Source: Paenibacillus sp. FSL H7-0737 (GTDB lineage Bacteria > Bacillota > Bacilli > Paenibacillales > Paenibacillaceae). Taken from it: a DNA stretch of 64,000 nucleotides. The stretch spans positions 5,642,001-5,706,000 of the forward strand of contig NZ_CP009279.1 in NCBI RefSeq assembly GCF_000758545.1, written 5' to 3'. The notes below the pieces were generated by a model, which saw only the letters and a list, made by a program, of their open reading frames with translations, made no database searches and was not told the origin of the DNA. Below, one piece after another: positions 24,915 to 33,327 of this stretch; the first letter of the stretch is position 1; every line of letters starts with the position of its first letter. The position numbers and the translations under genes were made by a program.

Positions 24915-24946
24915 CCCGATCCTCCTCTTCAGGAGATCGGGATTTT
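24915..24946 (+). terminator. Intrinsic terminator of the NifU-like gene
   Basis: CCCGATC and GATCGGG with inner CTCCT/AGGAG, then TTTT. Confidence 0.8.
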
Positions 24947-24979
24947 CTTATTATAGAGGATTTAGCCTTCCCCTACAAC

Positions 24980-25028
24980 ATACAGCATAAAACCCGCATG
25001 CCATTAGGCAGCGGGTTTTATGCTGTAT
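24980..25028 (-). terminator. Intrinsic terminator of metNIQ
   Basis: ATACAGCATAAAACCCGC and GCGGGTTTTATGCTGTAT form an 18-bp stem; read on the minus strand the GC-rich part is followed by TTTTATG. It lies 25 bp after the metQ stop. Confidence 0.8.
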
Positions 25029-25052
25029 TAGAGATTAAGTTAGCTTTCTGTC

Positions 25053-25910
25053 TTAAAATGCTGGAATGATCGAGCCTTTGTACTGCTCTTCAATAAAAGC
25101 TTTAGCTTCTGGAGAATTCAGTGCAGCGGCAAGCTTTTTGATTGCATCGGAATCTTTATTGTCAGGACGAGCTACCAAGATGTTAGCATAAGGGGAATCC
25201 GTTCCCTCGATGAACAATGCATCTTTAGTAGGAACTAGGTTAGCTTCCAAAGCATAGTTAGTGTTAATCAAGGCAAGATCTACTTCATCCAATTGACGAC
25301 CTAACATTGCTGCATCTAGCTCAATGATTTTAAGATTTTTCTTATTCTCAGTGATATCTGCTTGGGTAGATGTGATGTTGGTATCATCTTTCAAAGAAAT
25401 CAGTCCATTTTTGGCAAGCAGGATCAGTGCACGACCACCGTTTGTAGCATCATTCGGGATGGCTACTTTCGCACCATCAGCCAGCTCGTCGATGGATTTG
25501 ATTTTTTTGGAATAAGCACCAAAAGGTTCAACGTGAACGGCTGTAACAGAAACTAGATCCGAACCGTTCTTTTGATTCTGGTCATCCAGGTAAGGTTGAT
25601 GTTGGAAGAAGTTAGCATCCAGATTCTTCTCTGAAAGCTGAACGTTTGGTTGAACATAGTCAGTGAATTCTTTGATTTCTAATTTAATTCCTTGCGCTTC
25701 AAGCAATGGAGCAATAGCTTTTAGGATCTCAGCGTGTGGAACAGGTGAAGCACCAACCACCAATTTTACAGGTTCTGCAGATGACTCAGTTGCAGCACCA
25801 TCTTTTGGTGCATTAGTAGCAGCCGAGTTAGAAGCATTATTGTTATTGCCGCAAGCAGCCAGCACCACAACCAGTGTCAGACTAAAAAAAGTAAGTAGTA
25901 ATTTTTTCAT
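25053..25910 (-). CDS. metQ: Methionine-binding lipoprotein of the Met ABC importer
   Basis: 285-residue NlpA-family lipoprotein. Signal peptide with lipobox LVVVLAAC, cysteine at residue 20, followed by an Asn/Ser/Ala-rich linker. The binding domain includes VVGASPVPHAEIL and PNDATNGGRALILLAK, the family signature of MetQ. It captures D/L-methionine or its sulfoxide outside the membrane. Third gene of metN-metI-metQ; the operon is under a SAM riboswitch. ATG follows GAGGGGG. Confidence 0.95.
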   Translation of the reverse strand: MKKLLLTFFSLTLVVVLAACGNNNNASNSAATNAPKDGAATESSAEPVKLVVGASPVPHAEILKAIAPLLEAQGIKLEIKEFTDYVQPNVQLSEKNLDANFFQHQPYLDDQNQKNGSDLVSVTAVHVEPFGAYSKKIKSIDELADGAKVAIPNDATNGGRALILLAKNGLISLKDDTNITSTQADITENKKNLKIIELDAAMLGRQLDEVDLALINTNYALEANLVPTKDALFIEGTDSPYANILVARPDNKDSDAIKKLAAALNSPEAKAFIEEQYKGSIIPAF

Positions 25911-25968
25911 TTTAAATCCCCCTCTTATCCTTGGTATTTGTATGAATAAGGCTATATATGGACGTACC

Positions 25969-26628
25969 TTATTTCCGTGTGAAATGTCGTACTAGTCGAT
26001 CACCGGCCATTTGTAGCAGTTGCACCAGTATGACCATTAAGACTACAGAGATAATCATAACTTCCTTCTCATATCGGTAATATCCGTAACGAATCGCTAG
26101 ATCCCCTAACCCGCCGCCGCCTACCATCCCGGACATTGCCGTATAGGAGACCAGTGTAACCAGTGTGATCGTAACCCCAGCGAGCAGACCTGGACGAGCC
26201 TCTGGCAAAAGAACACGCATAACGATCTGATTCGTGGATGCTCCCATCCCTTGCGCCGCTTCGATTACTCCACGATCCACTTCTCTTAATGCCGTTTCCA
26301 CCAAGCGAGCAAAGAATGGAGCTGCACCAATCACGAGCGGTGGAATCGTACCAAGTACTCCAATGGAGGTTCCAACGATAGTTTTGCTAAAAGGAATTAA
26401 AGCCACCATCAAAATGATAAACGGTACGGAACGCAAGATGTTTACAAAGAAAGATAAGACCGAGTAAATTACTCTGATTACTATACTATTCGATCTTCCC
26501 CATAAATACAATAGAATTCCGAGTGGTAAACCAAGAATAATTGTGAACAATCCAGAGAATATTAACATTTGCAAGGTAGCAACTGTAGCATCCATCATTT
26601 CTTGCCAGTTTAAGTCTGCGAAATTCAT
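25969..26628 (-). CDS. metI: Methionine ABC transporter permease
   Basis: 219-residue permease with five membrane helices and the EAA-type loop EVDRGVIEAAQGMGASTNQIVMRVLLPEARPGLLAG that contacts MetN. Its ATG overlaps the metN stop by one base (TAATG), showing translational coupling. Confidence 0.96.
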   Translation of the reverse strand: MNFADLNWQEMMDATVATLQMLIFSGLFTIILGLPLGILLYLWGRSNSIVIRVIYSVLSFFVNILRSVPFIILMVALIPFSKTIVGTSIGVLGTIPPLVIGAAPFFARLVETALREVDRGVIEAAQGMGASTNQIVMRVLLPEARPGLLAGVTITLVTLVSYTAMSGMVGGGGLGDLAIRYGYYRYEKEVMIISVVLMVILVQLLQMAGDRLVRHFTRK

Positions 26629-27644
26629 TACGAAATCACCTCCACTTCAAGGCCTTGAGCGGTTAGTTCGGCTATCGTCACAGCGATCGCTTCAGCTGGA
26701 CCTTCGAACCGAACAATCATTTGTCCATAAGGTACGTCTTTTATCGTTGAGATGGTACCATGCAGAATGGCGAAGCTAACACCTGTCTCACGTACTACAT
26801 TGGAAAGTGCAGAGCCGTAGGTCTTCTCTCCGAAAAAAGTAATTTTGACGGCCTGAGAGTTGTCCCCAGCAGCAGCGTCAAGCGCCGTACGAAGGGGTCC
26901 CTCATTCTGTGATTCACTGCGAATGAAATCGCGAGTGACCTCATGCTGCGGCTTCAGGAATACCTCCGTGACTTTACCTTGCTCAACGATACCACCACCA
27001 TGAATGACCGCAACACGGTCGCAGATGCTCTGAATCACGTGCATTTCGTGAGTGATCAGCACAATGGTCAGATGGAATCGTTTATTAATATCGAGCAATA
27101 GCTTAAGAATAGAGTCTGTCGTTTGTGGATCAAGCGCAGAGGTTGCTTCGTCACACAGCAGCACATCGGGGTCGCTGGCAAGTGCCCGTGCGATGCCCAC
27201 CCGTTGCTTTTGTCCGCCTGATAATTGGGAGGGGTATTTATCCCGGTGTTCTTCAAGCCCCACTAAGGCAAGCAAATCTTTCACTTTAGTATCAATATCT
27301 GCTCTCGAAGTGCCTGTGAGTCGCAGAGGAAAAGCAATGTTATCGTACACCGTTGCAGAAGATAGCAGATTGAAATGTTGAAAAATCATCCCAATTTTGC
27401 GCCGTTGTTCCTGCAGCTGACCTTGAGTAAGCTTGGTTAGTTCAATGCCATCTACCCAAACTTCCCCTTCTGTCGGACGCTCCAACAGATTAATGCAACG
27501 GATCAATGTACTTTTCCCCGCTCCAGAATGGCCAATAACTCCGAATATTTCACCTTTTTCGATAGACAAATTCAATCCGGAAAGTGCTGAAGCCGCATGG
27601 CTGCCTTTTCCATATACCTTTGTTATTCCTTTTAGATTAATCAA
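26628..27644 (-). CDS. metN: Methionine ABC transporter ATP-binding protein
   Basis: 338-residue ATPase with Walker A GHSGAGKSTLIR (~residue 38), signature LSGGQKQRVGIARAL, Walker B DVLLCDEATSALDP, and a C-terminal NIL regulatory domain (~residues 265-338) that in this family binds methionine and inhibits transport. TTG start after AAAGGGGG. First gene of the operon, behind the S-box leader. Confidence 0.96.
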   Translation of the reverse strand: MINLKGITKVYGKGSHAASALSGLNLSIEKGEIFGVIGHSGAGKSTLIRCINLLERPTEGEVWVDGIELTKLTQGQLQEQRRKIGMIFQHFNLLSSATVYDNIAFPLRLTGTSRADIDTKVKDLLALVGLEEHRDKYPSQLSGGQKQRVGIARALASDPDVLLCDEATSALDPQTTDSILKLLLDINKRFHLTIVLITHEMHVIQSICDRVAVIHGGGIVEQGKVTEVFLKPQHEVTRDFIRSESQNEGPLRTALDAAAGDNSQAVKITFFGEKTYGSALSNVVRETGVSFAILHGTISTIKDVPYGQMIVRFEGPAEAIAVTIAELTAQGLEVEVIS

Positions 27645-27681
27645 CGCTCGTCGCCCCCTTTATAATTCACTTATTCCATAC

Positions 27682-27890
27682 AAAAAAACCTCCGACGATC
27701 GATGCAGATCGCAAGAGGCTCTGTGTGTTTATTTAGACAATGCCTTCTCATCTGCCAACGACCACAAACCTTGCGTCATTGTAGGAATTAGCACCATGAC
27801 ATTTGTACATAACGCTAATCGCGCTGTATACAAATCGGTTGCCGGGCTTCATCGGGCCTATCCCTCCGCCACTCTCGATAAGATATAGAG
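27682..27890 (-). ncRNA. SAM riboswitch (S-box) with terminator, metNIQ leader
   Basis: On the minus strand the S-box core reads CTTATCGAGAG, GGCGGAGGGATAGGCCCGAT and GAAGCCCGGCAACC, with the closing strand GATGAGA at 27746-27752. A terminator follows (CCTCTTGCGATC pairing with GATCGTCGGAGG, 27688-27717) with seven Ts. SAM binding ends transcription before metN, so the importer is made when SAM is low. Confidence 0.96.
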
Positions 27891-27936
27891 TATGAAATTT
27901 TATGTTTGAATTCGTACAGACTTTAATGCAAGCATA

Positions 27937-27965
27937 AGTATAGTAAGTTTCTTGTTTTTTGTCAA
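27937..27965 (-). promoter_or_regulatory. Sigma-A promoter of metNIQ
   Basis: On the minus strand a perfect TTGACA, a 17-bp spacer, and TATACT, about 50 bp before the aptamer. Confidence 0.85.
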
Positions 27966-27984
27966 AAGGAAATATCTTGAACGC

Positions 27985-28719
27985 TTAGGATTGTACACGC
28001 TTTGCCTTGCTGATTTCCTTACGCAGCTGTTCATTGCTGTAGCTGAATGCCGCGATTAATGTTTTACAGTTCATTTCAAGGGACTGCTTCAAATCCTCAA
28101 GATGGCTATCTAAATCCTCAAGCTGAATTTTGTCATGCAAGCCTTGATGTCGCTGCCATAAATCATCCTGCATTTCGGAATTCATATAATGAATTTCAGC
28201 ATTTCTGCGCTTGCGTAGATTCTCCAGTGGATCACGATAAGAGTTCTTGATCTGTTCCAGTTGATCCGCTAATGCAGGATGCACATTCAATAACTGAAGT
28301 TGACGCAGTACTGTAAAATAAGAAAAGTGCGTTTTTAATTTGGAGGTTTTGAGGTCATAAAAATGATTCAGTACCGTTCCAAGCTTGTCCAGAAGAGAGA
28401 ACACACGAATAAATCCATCTTTATAAAAATAAACATACCGCGCATAATCGCCTTGTTCCACTGGTGACATATCGTCCATATAACCAGCGATTACCGATTT
28501 CCGGTAAAAAGCAGCTGCGAACCAGCTTTGCTCCAATTCATCCAATGAGGAGATCAGTCCACGTGTCCAAATCTCCAGCTTGCGGTATTCATGGTCATTA
28601 TCCTCATGAGCGTTCATTTCCTTGCGCAGTAAGGCTGCAAATGTGGCCATGTTCTCCATCGCGTCAGCCAATACACCGCTGTTCTTTCGAGGCGGCTCTC
28701 CAAGTATAACCCGCAGCAT
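27985..28719 (-). CDS. HEPN-domain protein (Cthe_2314-like)
   Basis: 244 residues, predicted all-helical. An RxxxxH motif (RNAEIH, residues 172-177) sits in a helix, the catalytic signature of HEPN ribonucleases. The whole resembles the Cthe_2314 HEPN family seen in Paenibacillus and clostridia. No antitoxin-like nucleotidyltransferase gene is next to it, so it is not an obvious HEPN-MNT pair. ATG follows AGGAGGACTGG. Function unproven. Confidence 0.7.
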   Translation of the reverse strand: MLRVILGEPPRKNSGVLADAMENMATFAALLRKEMNAHEDNDHEYRKLEIWTRGLISSLDELEQSWFAAAFYRKSVIAGYMDDMSPVEQGDYARYVYFYKDGFIRVFSLLDKLGTVLNHFYDLKTSKLKTHFSYFTVLRQLQLLNVHPALADQLEQIKNSYRDPLENLRKRRNAEIHYMNSEMQDDLWQRHQGLHDKIQLEDLDSHLEDLKQSLEMNCKTLIAAFSYSNEQLRKEISKAKRVQS

Positions 28720-28828
28720 ATCCCAGTCCTCCTAAAGTTTTGTCCAGCACCACGATATACCGATTTCCACTTTATTATTCCGAAGGTAAAGCGACTCTAT
28801 CCACGGTGGGAACTTTCTACCAAGGGTG

Positions 28829-29815
28829 TTACAACGGTGTCATTGGATTCGTTGGATTTTTTTCAACAACTACATTTCTCGCGCGATTCAGCTGCCAGAC
28901 TCTTACACTCATATAACATAAGACACCAAACAAACTAGCGATCAACAAAATATGAGCCAAAGCGGCAAATATGTACAATCTTTCATTATCTAGTGTGTAA
29001 ACAACAGCAGCTCCACTAAATACCTGCATCAAGCACAGCAGAACAGCCGCTACGCCAAGAGCTCTTAGCTCTGGGTAATCCTTATGTTTCCAAAAAGCTA
29101 AATGTCCAAGCACCGCAGTAAGAATGAATAAGATCAAAGCCGCAATCCGGTGCGTAAAAACAATACCTACTCCCCCGGAAAGCTCGGGAACCCATTCACC
29201 GTTACAGAGCGGCCAGCCAGAACATCCACCGCGCGAATCCGTATGACTAACAAAGGCTCCAATATAAACAACAACATAGGAATAAAAGGCCGTAAAGCAG
29301 GTTAAATTGCGGAAAGCCTTACTGACGGGTTGCTTCTGAAGCTCCATCTTAGGATCGTACTCACCTGCTTCATGTCGCCTTTTAGTTCCTAGAGCCAGCA
29401 TTAGAGAACTTGAAAAAGCGATCAAAGAAAAGCCCATATGTAGTGCCATTACAGCAGCAGATTGGGATTTAATCACTGCAAGCGCTCCCATACCACCTTG
29501 AACAATTACAAACAGCAACGTCATGAATGCATATACTAACAAGTCCCGCCGATTTCGAGCATAACGCCAAAAGGCAATCATCGAGGCAAGTGACAATAAC
29601 CCTGCCAATCCGCTAAACAAGCGATGGGTGTATTCAATCATCGAACCTACAGTATAGGCCGGAATCAATTTCCCATGACAGAGCGGCCATTCATTTCCAC
29701 ATTCCAATCCCGATCCAGTCTTCGTTACAACCGCTCCCCCTAGTACAGCGAGGAACATGATAAGGCAAGTAAGATAACTAAGCCATTTCAACTGATTTGT
29801 CGACAAAAATATCAC
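28829..29815 (-). CDS. ctaA: Heme A synthase
   Basis: 328-residue membrane enzyme (COX15/CtaA) with eight helices that oxidises the haem O methyl group to haem A for cytochrome aa3. Conserved segments: GGAVVTKTGSGLECGNEWPLCHG (paired cysteines), EYTHRLFSGLAG, MALHMGFSL, and in the second half CSGWPLCNGEWVPE and FTHRIAALILF. The start is a GTG at 29815 or a TTG three codons later (GGGTGA before it). ctaB lies 13 kb away rather than adjacent as in Bacillus. Confidence 0.94.
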   Translation of the reverse strand: MIFLSTNQLKWLSYLTCLIMFLAVLGGAVVTKTGSGLECGNEWPLCHGKLIPAYTVGSMIEYTHRLFSGLAGLLSLASMIAFWRYARNRRDLLVYAFMTLLFVIVQGGMGALAVIKSQSAAVMALHMGFSLIAFSSSLMLALGTKRRHEAGEYDPKMELQKQPVSKAFRNLTCFTAFYSYVVVYIGAFVSHTDSRGGCSGWPLCNGEWVPELSGGVGIVFTHRIAALILFILTAVLGHLAFWKHKDYPELRALGVAAVLLCLMQVFSGAAVVYTLDNERLYIFAALAHILLIASLFGVLCYMSVRVWQLNRARNVVVEKNPTNPMTPL

Positions 29816-29847
29816 CCGCAGTTTTTAGTAATGAAGAAGCATCTTAA

Positions 29848-29889
29848 AAAACCACCGCTTTTGCTCGAACAGGCGAAAGCGGTGGTTTT
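29848..29889 (-). terminator. Intrinsic terminator of the thioredoxin-like gene
   Basis: AAAACCACCGCTTT and AAAGCGGTGGTTTT form a 14-bp perfect stem; U-run on either strand. Confidence 0.88.
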
Positions 29890-29895
29890 CCGGAA

Positions 29896-30240
29896 TTACT
29901 GTTGAAGGCTTTGATGCACTTGAACCGCTTTATCCAGGAAATTCTCAATTTCCTCGCGGGATTTACGTAATTTATTAACGAATCTAACCAATTCACGTCC
30001 ATCGGAATACGCGACAAAGCTTGGAATACCCATAATATTTTGTTCCTGACTAACGTCACCCACAGCATCAACGTCAACCTCAACCAGCGTTAGACGATCT
30101 GCATAGGCTTGCTCTACCTCAGGAATAAAAGGATCGATAAATTTACAATCCGAGCACCAGTCCGCCTTGAAGATGGCTACAGTTAATCGAGGAGATTGAA
30201 TGGCTACCTGAAATTCAGCAGGAGAACTAATTTTGTCCAT
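29896..30240 (-). CDS. Thioredoxin-family protein
   Basis: 114-residue thioredoxin fold with active-site-like FKADWCSDCKFIDPFIPE and cis-proline loop IMGIPSFVAYSDG. The CSDC motif differs from the CGPC of TrxA, so the redox partner is likely different. An upstream ATG adds 19 residues; the ATG at 30240 fits the domain and has AAAGGA upstream. Cytosolic, no signal peptide. Confidence 0.85.
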   Translation of the reverse strand: MDKISSPAEFQVAIQSPRLTVAIFKADWCSDCKFIDPFIPEVEQAYADRLTLVEVDVDAVGDVSQEQNIMGIPSFVAYSDGRELVRFVNKLRKSREEIENFLDKAVQVHQSLQQ

Positions 30241-30318
30241 AGCTTGTTCAGTCCTTTCTTCCATATCTGTCAAATTTCTATTCTTTAAGTGAAGCAAAAT
30301 GTCATGCAGAAGTCAAAC

Positions 30319-31947
30319 TTATTCTCTCATACGAACACGCGCAGGCTGCAATTTCATCAGCGGATGGAGCAATTTTTGCAATGCACGCGGATAACTGGAG
30401 ATTTCCTGTTTAGTAAGCACACCCAGTACAATTAGCATGACCAGATAAATAACAACAACTGCGGCCCCTACAACAAGACAAGTGATCAGAAATGCCAGAC
30501 GTGCAGGCATTAGATCTGTTAACAGAATTCCAGCTTGGTTAAGTCCAAAACCAATACCACCGGACACCAGAACCGCAATTGCGAAGCCGCCCCACCGTTT
30601 ACCCATAATTTCGAAAGGTACAATGGATTTCAGCATCCGTAAGTTAAGAATAGTAATAACTACGAAACAAAGTGCTGTTGCGCCGATAATCCCGTAGATC
30701 CCAAATATCTTACTTAGTAAGAAGCTTGCGACTAATTTAACAATAATACCCACTAGCACATAATACATTGAAATGCGTGATTTGCCCATACCGAGCAAGA
30801 TGGAGTTCGTTGTCATCATGGTGATCTGAAAGATCGTTCCAATCGTAAGCATCGCCACAATTCCGCTTCCGTCCAAGCTGCTGAACAATAACCCGTTTAC
30901 AGAATAAGCTGCTGCCACAAGTGCCAACACAATTGGCATCCCTGTCAGGATAGAAATCCGCAAAGCAAGTGTAATTTGCTTCTTCAAGTGTCCCTCATCA
31001 CGACGGGCATAGGCAGCTGAAATGATCGGAATCAGCGAGGTACCTAGCGCAATGGCTAGTACCGGCGGAATTCCGGCCACACTTTGAGCACGCGTGGTTA
31101 GTATACCCAAAGCTGCTGTTGCACTCTCTCTGCCCATCTGATCAATAAGCAGTGGAACAGCCAAAGAAGTATCAATCACATTCACTACGGGAATCGTAAG
31201 TGAAGAGAGCACGATCGGAATTGATAGTGTGAAAATATCTTTGTAAATTCCCCAAATCGGCAATTTTTGAGTGGTATTGTAATTTAATCCTTGCTGTTTA
31301 TCCTCTCGGCGCAGCTTGATTGCAAAATAAATCATGACACCAAATGCTGCAATACTACCAATTACGCTACCGAAGGATGCTCCCGCAGCTATAGTTGTAT
31401 TGTTATACCCCTGCTGTAATAGAATATAAGCTAGTAAAATAGCGACTAGTACGCGAGCGAACTGCTCTACAATCTGTGAAATACCACCAGCCATCATATT
31501 GTTGCGCCCTTGAAAATATCCACGCATCATGGCAATTGCCGGAAAAAGTAAAAGCGCAGGTGCAATAGCCCTAACTGCCATCGCTGATTCAGGTACATCA
31601 GCAATATGTGTCGCATAGAACGGAGCGCCTATGTACAGCAAGGCCGTCATGATTACCCCTGCTGCTACTGAAAATAGCAATGCTGCATGATACACTTGTC
31701 TCGCCTCTTCAGGACGATTCAGAGCGTACCGCTCGGAGACCATTTTACTGAGCGTACTTGGAATACCTGCTGTAGCCACGGTGAGCAGCATTAAATAGAT
31801 ATTGTTCGATACCCCAAATGATGCTCTCCCCACATCATCAAAAATATGATCCAGCGGCACCCGCTGAACAAGCCCGAGTACCCTTGCCACCAAAGCTGCA
31901 GCAGCAAGGATAAGCGTGCCTTTTACGAAAGACTCTTTCTTGGACAA
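30319..31947 (-). CDS. MurJ/SpoVB-like lipid-linked oligosaccharide flippase (MATE/MOP superfamily)
   Basis: 542 residues with about 14 membrane helices. The N-terminus KGTLILAAAALVARVLGLVQRVPL and GIPSTLSKMVSERYA are typical of the YtgP/MurJ and SpoVB group that flips lipid II or similar precursors. B. subtilis has several paralogues, so the exact role (vegetative or spore cortex) cannot be decided. TTG start after AAGGGG. The nearby PBPs suit a cell-wall role. Confidence 0.85.
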   Translation of the reverse strand: MSKKESFVKGTLILAAAALVARVLGLVQRVPLDHIFDDVGRASFGVSNNIYLMLLTVATAGIPSTLSKMVSERYALNRPEEARQVYHAALLFSVAAGVIMTALLYIGAPFYATHIADVPESAMAVRAIAPALLLFPAIAMMRGYFQGRNNMMAGGISQIVEQFARVLVAILLAYILLQQGYNNTTIAAGASFGSVIGSIAAFGVMIYFAIKLRREDKQQGLNYNTTQKLPIWGIYKDIFTLSIPIVLSSLTIPVVNVIDTSLAVPLLIDQMGRESATAALGILTTRAQSVAGIPPVLAIALGTSLIPIISAAYARRDEGHLKKQITLALRISILTGMPIVLALVAAAYSVNGLLFSSLDGSGIVAMLTIGTIFQITMMTTNSILLGMGKSRISMYYVLVGIIVKLVASFLLSKIFGIYGIIGATALCFVVITILNLRMLKSIVPFEIMGKRWGGFAIAVLVSGGIGFGLNQAGILLTDLMPARLAFLITCLVVGAAVVVIYLVMLIVLGVLTKQEISSYPRALQKLLHPLMKLQPARVRMRE

Positions 31948-31974
31948 ACCATTTCCCCTTCTTCACTGTTAAAA

Positions 31975-32463
31975 TTAAAACCGGACGACCCATATAAAAA
32001 AGAGGACGACCATAATAATTTGTAGCACAATTTTGACAACAGTACTACTAAACAACCCAAGTATTGATCCTACACTTACTTTGGCAGCTTTAGCCGGTGA
32101 AGAACCTACGATCAATTCTCCTATAAAGGCACCCAGAAACGGACCAATAATAAGTCCAAAGGCTGGGATTACAAAAGGACCAATGATTAGCCCAATCGTA
32201 CTCCCGATAATCGATGAACGTGAGCCGCCAAATTTCTTAACGCCCCAAGCCCCTACAACGTAATCAGCAATAAATAAAACTACAACGATCAGCGTTTGAA
32301 TGATCCAGAACCAGGCACCAAAAGGCTCGAAAGAAAAGAACCAGCCATATACGAAAAAGGCAAGATAAATCGCAAGCGCACCCGGCAGTATAGGGTACAC
32401 AGCCCCCGCTAGCCCTACGGCAAATAAAGCAATAATAAGAATCCAACCCAGGATCGTCAACAC
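31975..32463 (-). CDS. DUF456 membrane protein
   Basis: 162 residues, four or five glycine-rich hydrophobic segments (GLIIGPFVIPAFGLIIGPFLGAFIGE) characteristic of DUF456. Starts GTG after AGGAGG. It lies 27 bp before the flippase gene on the same strand. Function unknown. Confidence 0.85.
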   Translation of the reverse strand: MLTILGWILIIALFAVGLAGAVYPILPGALAIYLAFFVYGWFFSFEPFGAWFWIIQTLIVVVLFIADYVVGAWGVKKFGGSRSSIIGSTIGLIIGPFVIPAFGLIIGPFLGAFIGELIVGSSPAKAAKVSVGSILGLFSSTVVKIVLQIIMVVLFFIWVVRF

Positions 32464-32496
32464 TTAACCTCCTAATAGCAAATATGCTCTATGGAT

Positions 32497-33252
32497 TCAC
32501 TTCGCAATAGCTTCATTAAAAATATATTTTTGAATGACTTCTGCAATTCCATCATTATTATTAGAAGCCACCACAACGTCAGCCTCTTCTTTAACCGTCT
32601 CCTGAGCGTTGCCCATGGCAACCCCAAGCCCTGACTGCTGAATCGCTGCAAGGTCATTGAGGCTGTCACCAACCGCTATAACTTGGGACATGTCTAGTCC
32701 TAGCAGCTTACAGACTTCCATGATTCCGGCTGCTTTATTCACTCCTAGAGGGTTAATCTCCAGGTTATGTGGAGAGGAGTTCGTAATCTCCAATCCACCC
32801 ATATCTTGAAGACGAAGCAGCAGCTTATGACGAAGCTCATCATCTTCGGTGTGATAACCGAATTTAAGCCATTCTCTGCCCGTTACATCCCCATCCCAGT
32901 TATCCTGTTTGTGGACTTTTTCCGTAGAATAGGCCCAGAACCAGATGTCATCTTCTTTAGCAAGTTCATACATTTGCTGTACCAGCATAGGGTCCATCAA
33001 TGATCGCCGATAAATTTCATGTGGAGCTCGCCATACCTCACTACCGTTCACAGTAATCATAGGTGTTTCTAGTCCAAGCTGCTCAGCATATGGAAATGCA
33101 CTTGTAAAAGCCCGGCCTGTCGACAGACAGACATGAACGCCTGCGTCGACCGCCTTTTGAAGCCATTTCACCGTTGTAGGTGTAATAATCTGTTCATCAT
33201 TCAGTAGGGTTCCATCCATATCCAAAGCAAGCAGGCGGTATTTGGCAGTCAT
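32497..33252 (-). CDS. Cof-type HAD hydrolase
   Basis: 251-residue sugar-phosphate-phosphatase-like HAD. Motif I LDMDGTLLND at the N-terminus, motif II CLSTGRAF, C2 cap in the middle, motif III lysine in NPLGVNKAAGI and motif IV VIAVGDSLNDLAAIQ. The frame opens two codons earlier at a GTG; ATG 33252 has the better spacing from GGAGGGG. Substrate unknown. Confidence 0.92.
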   Translation of the reverse strand: MTAKYRLLALDMDGTLLNDEQIITPTTVKWLQKAVDAGVHVCLSTGRAFTSAFPYAEQLGLETPMITVNGSEVWRAPHEIYRRSLMDPMLVQQMYELAKEDDIWFWAYSTEKVHKQDNWDGDVTGREWLKFGYHTEDDELRHKLLLRLQDMGGLEITNSSPHNLEINPLGVNKAAGIMEVCKLLGLDMSQVIAVGDSLNDLAAIQQSGLGVAMGNAQETVKEEADVVVASNNNDGIAEVIQKYIFNEAIAK

Positions 33253-33327
33253 TGCCACCCCTCCATTCTTTTATGCTCTCAATAGAGCAGCTGTTTATTT
33301 TTAATCATTATTCCCTTAGAGTCAAAG

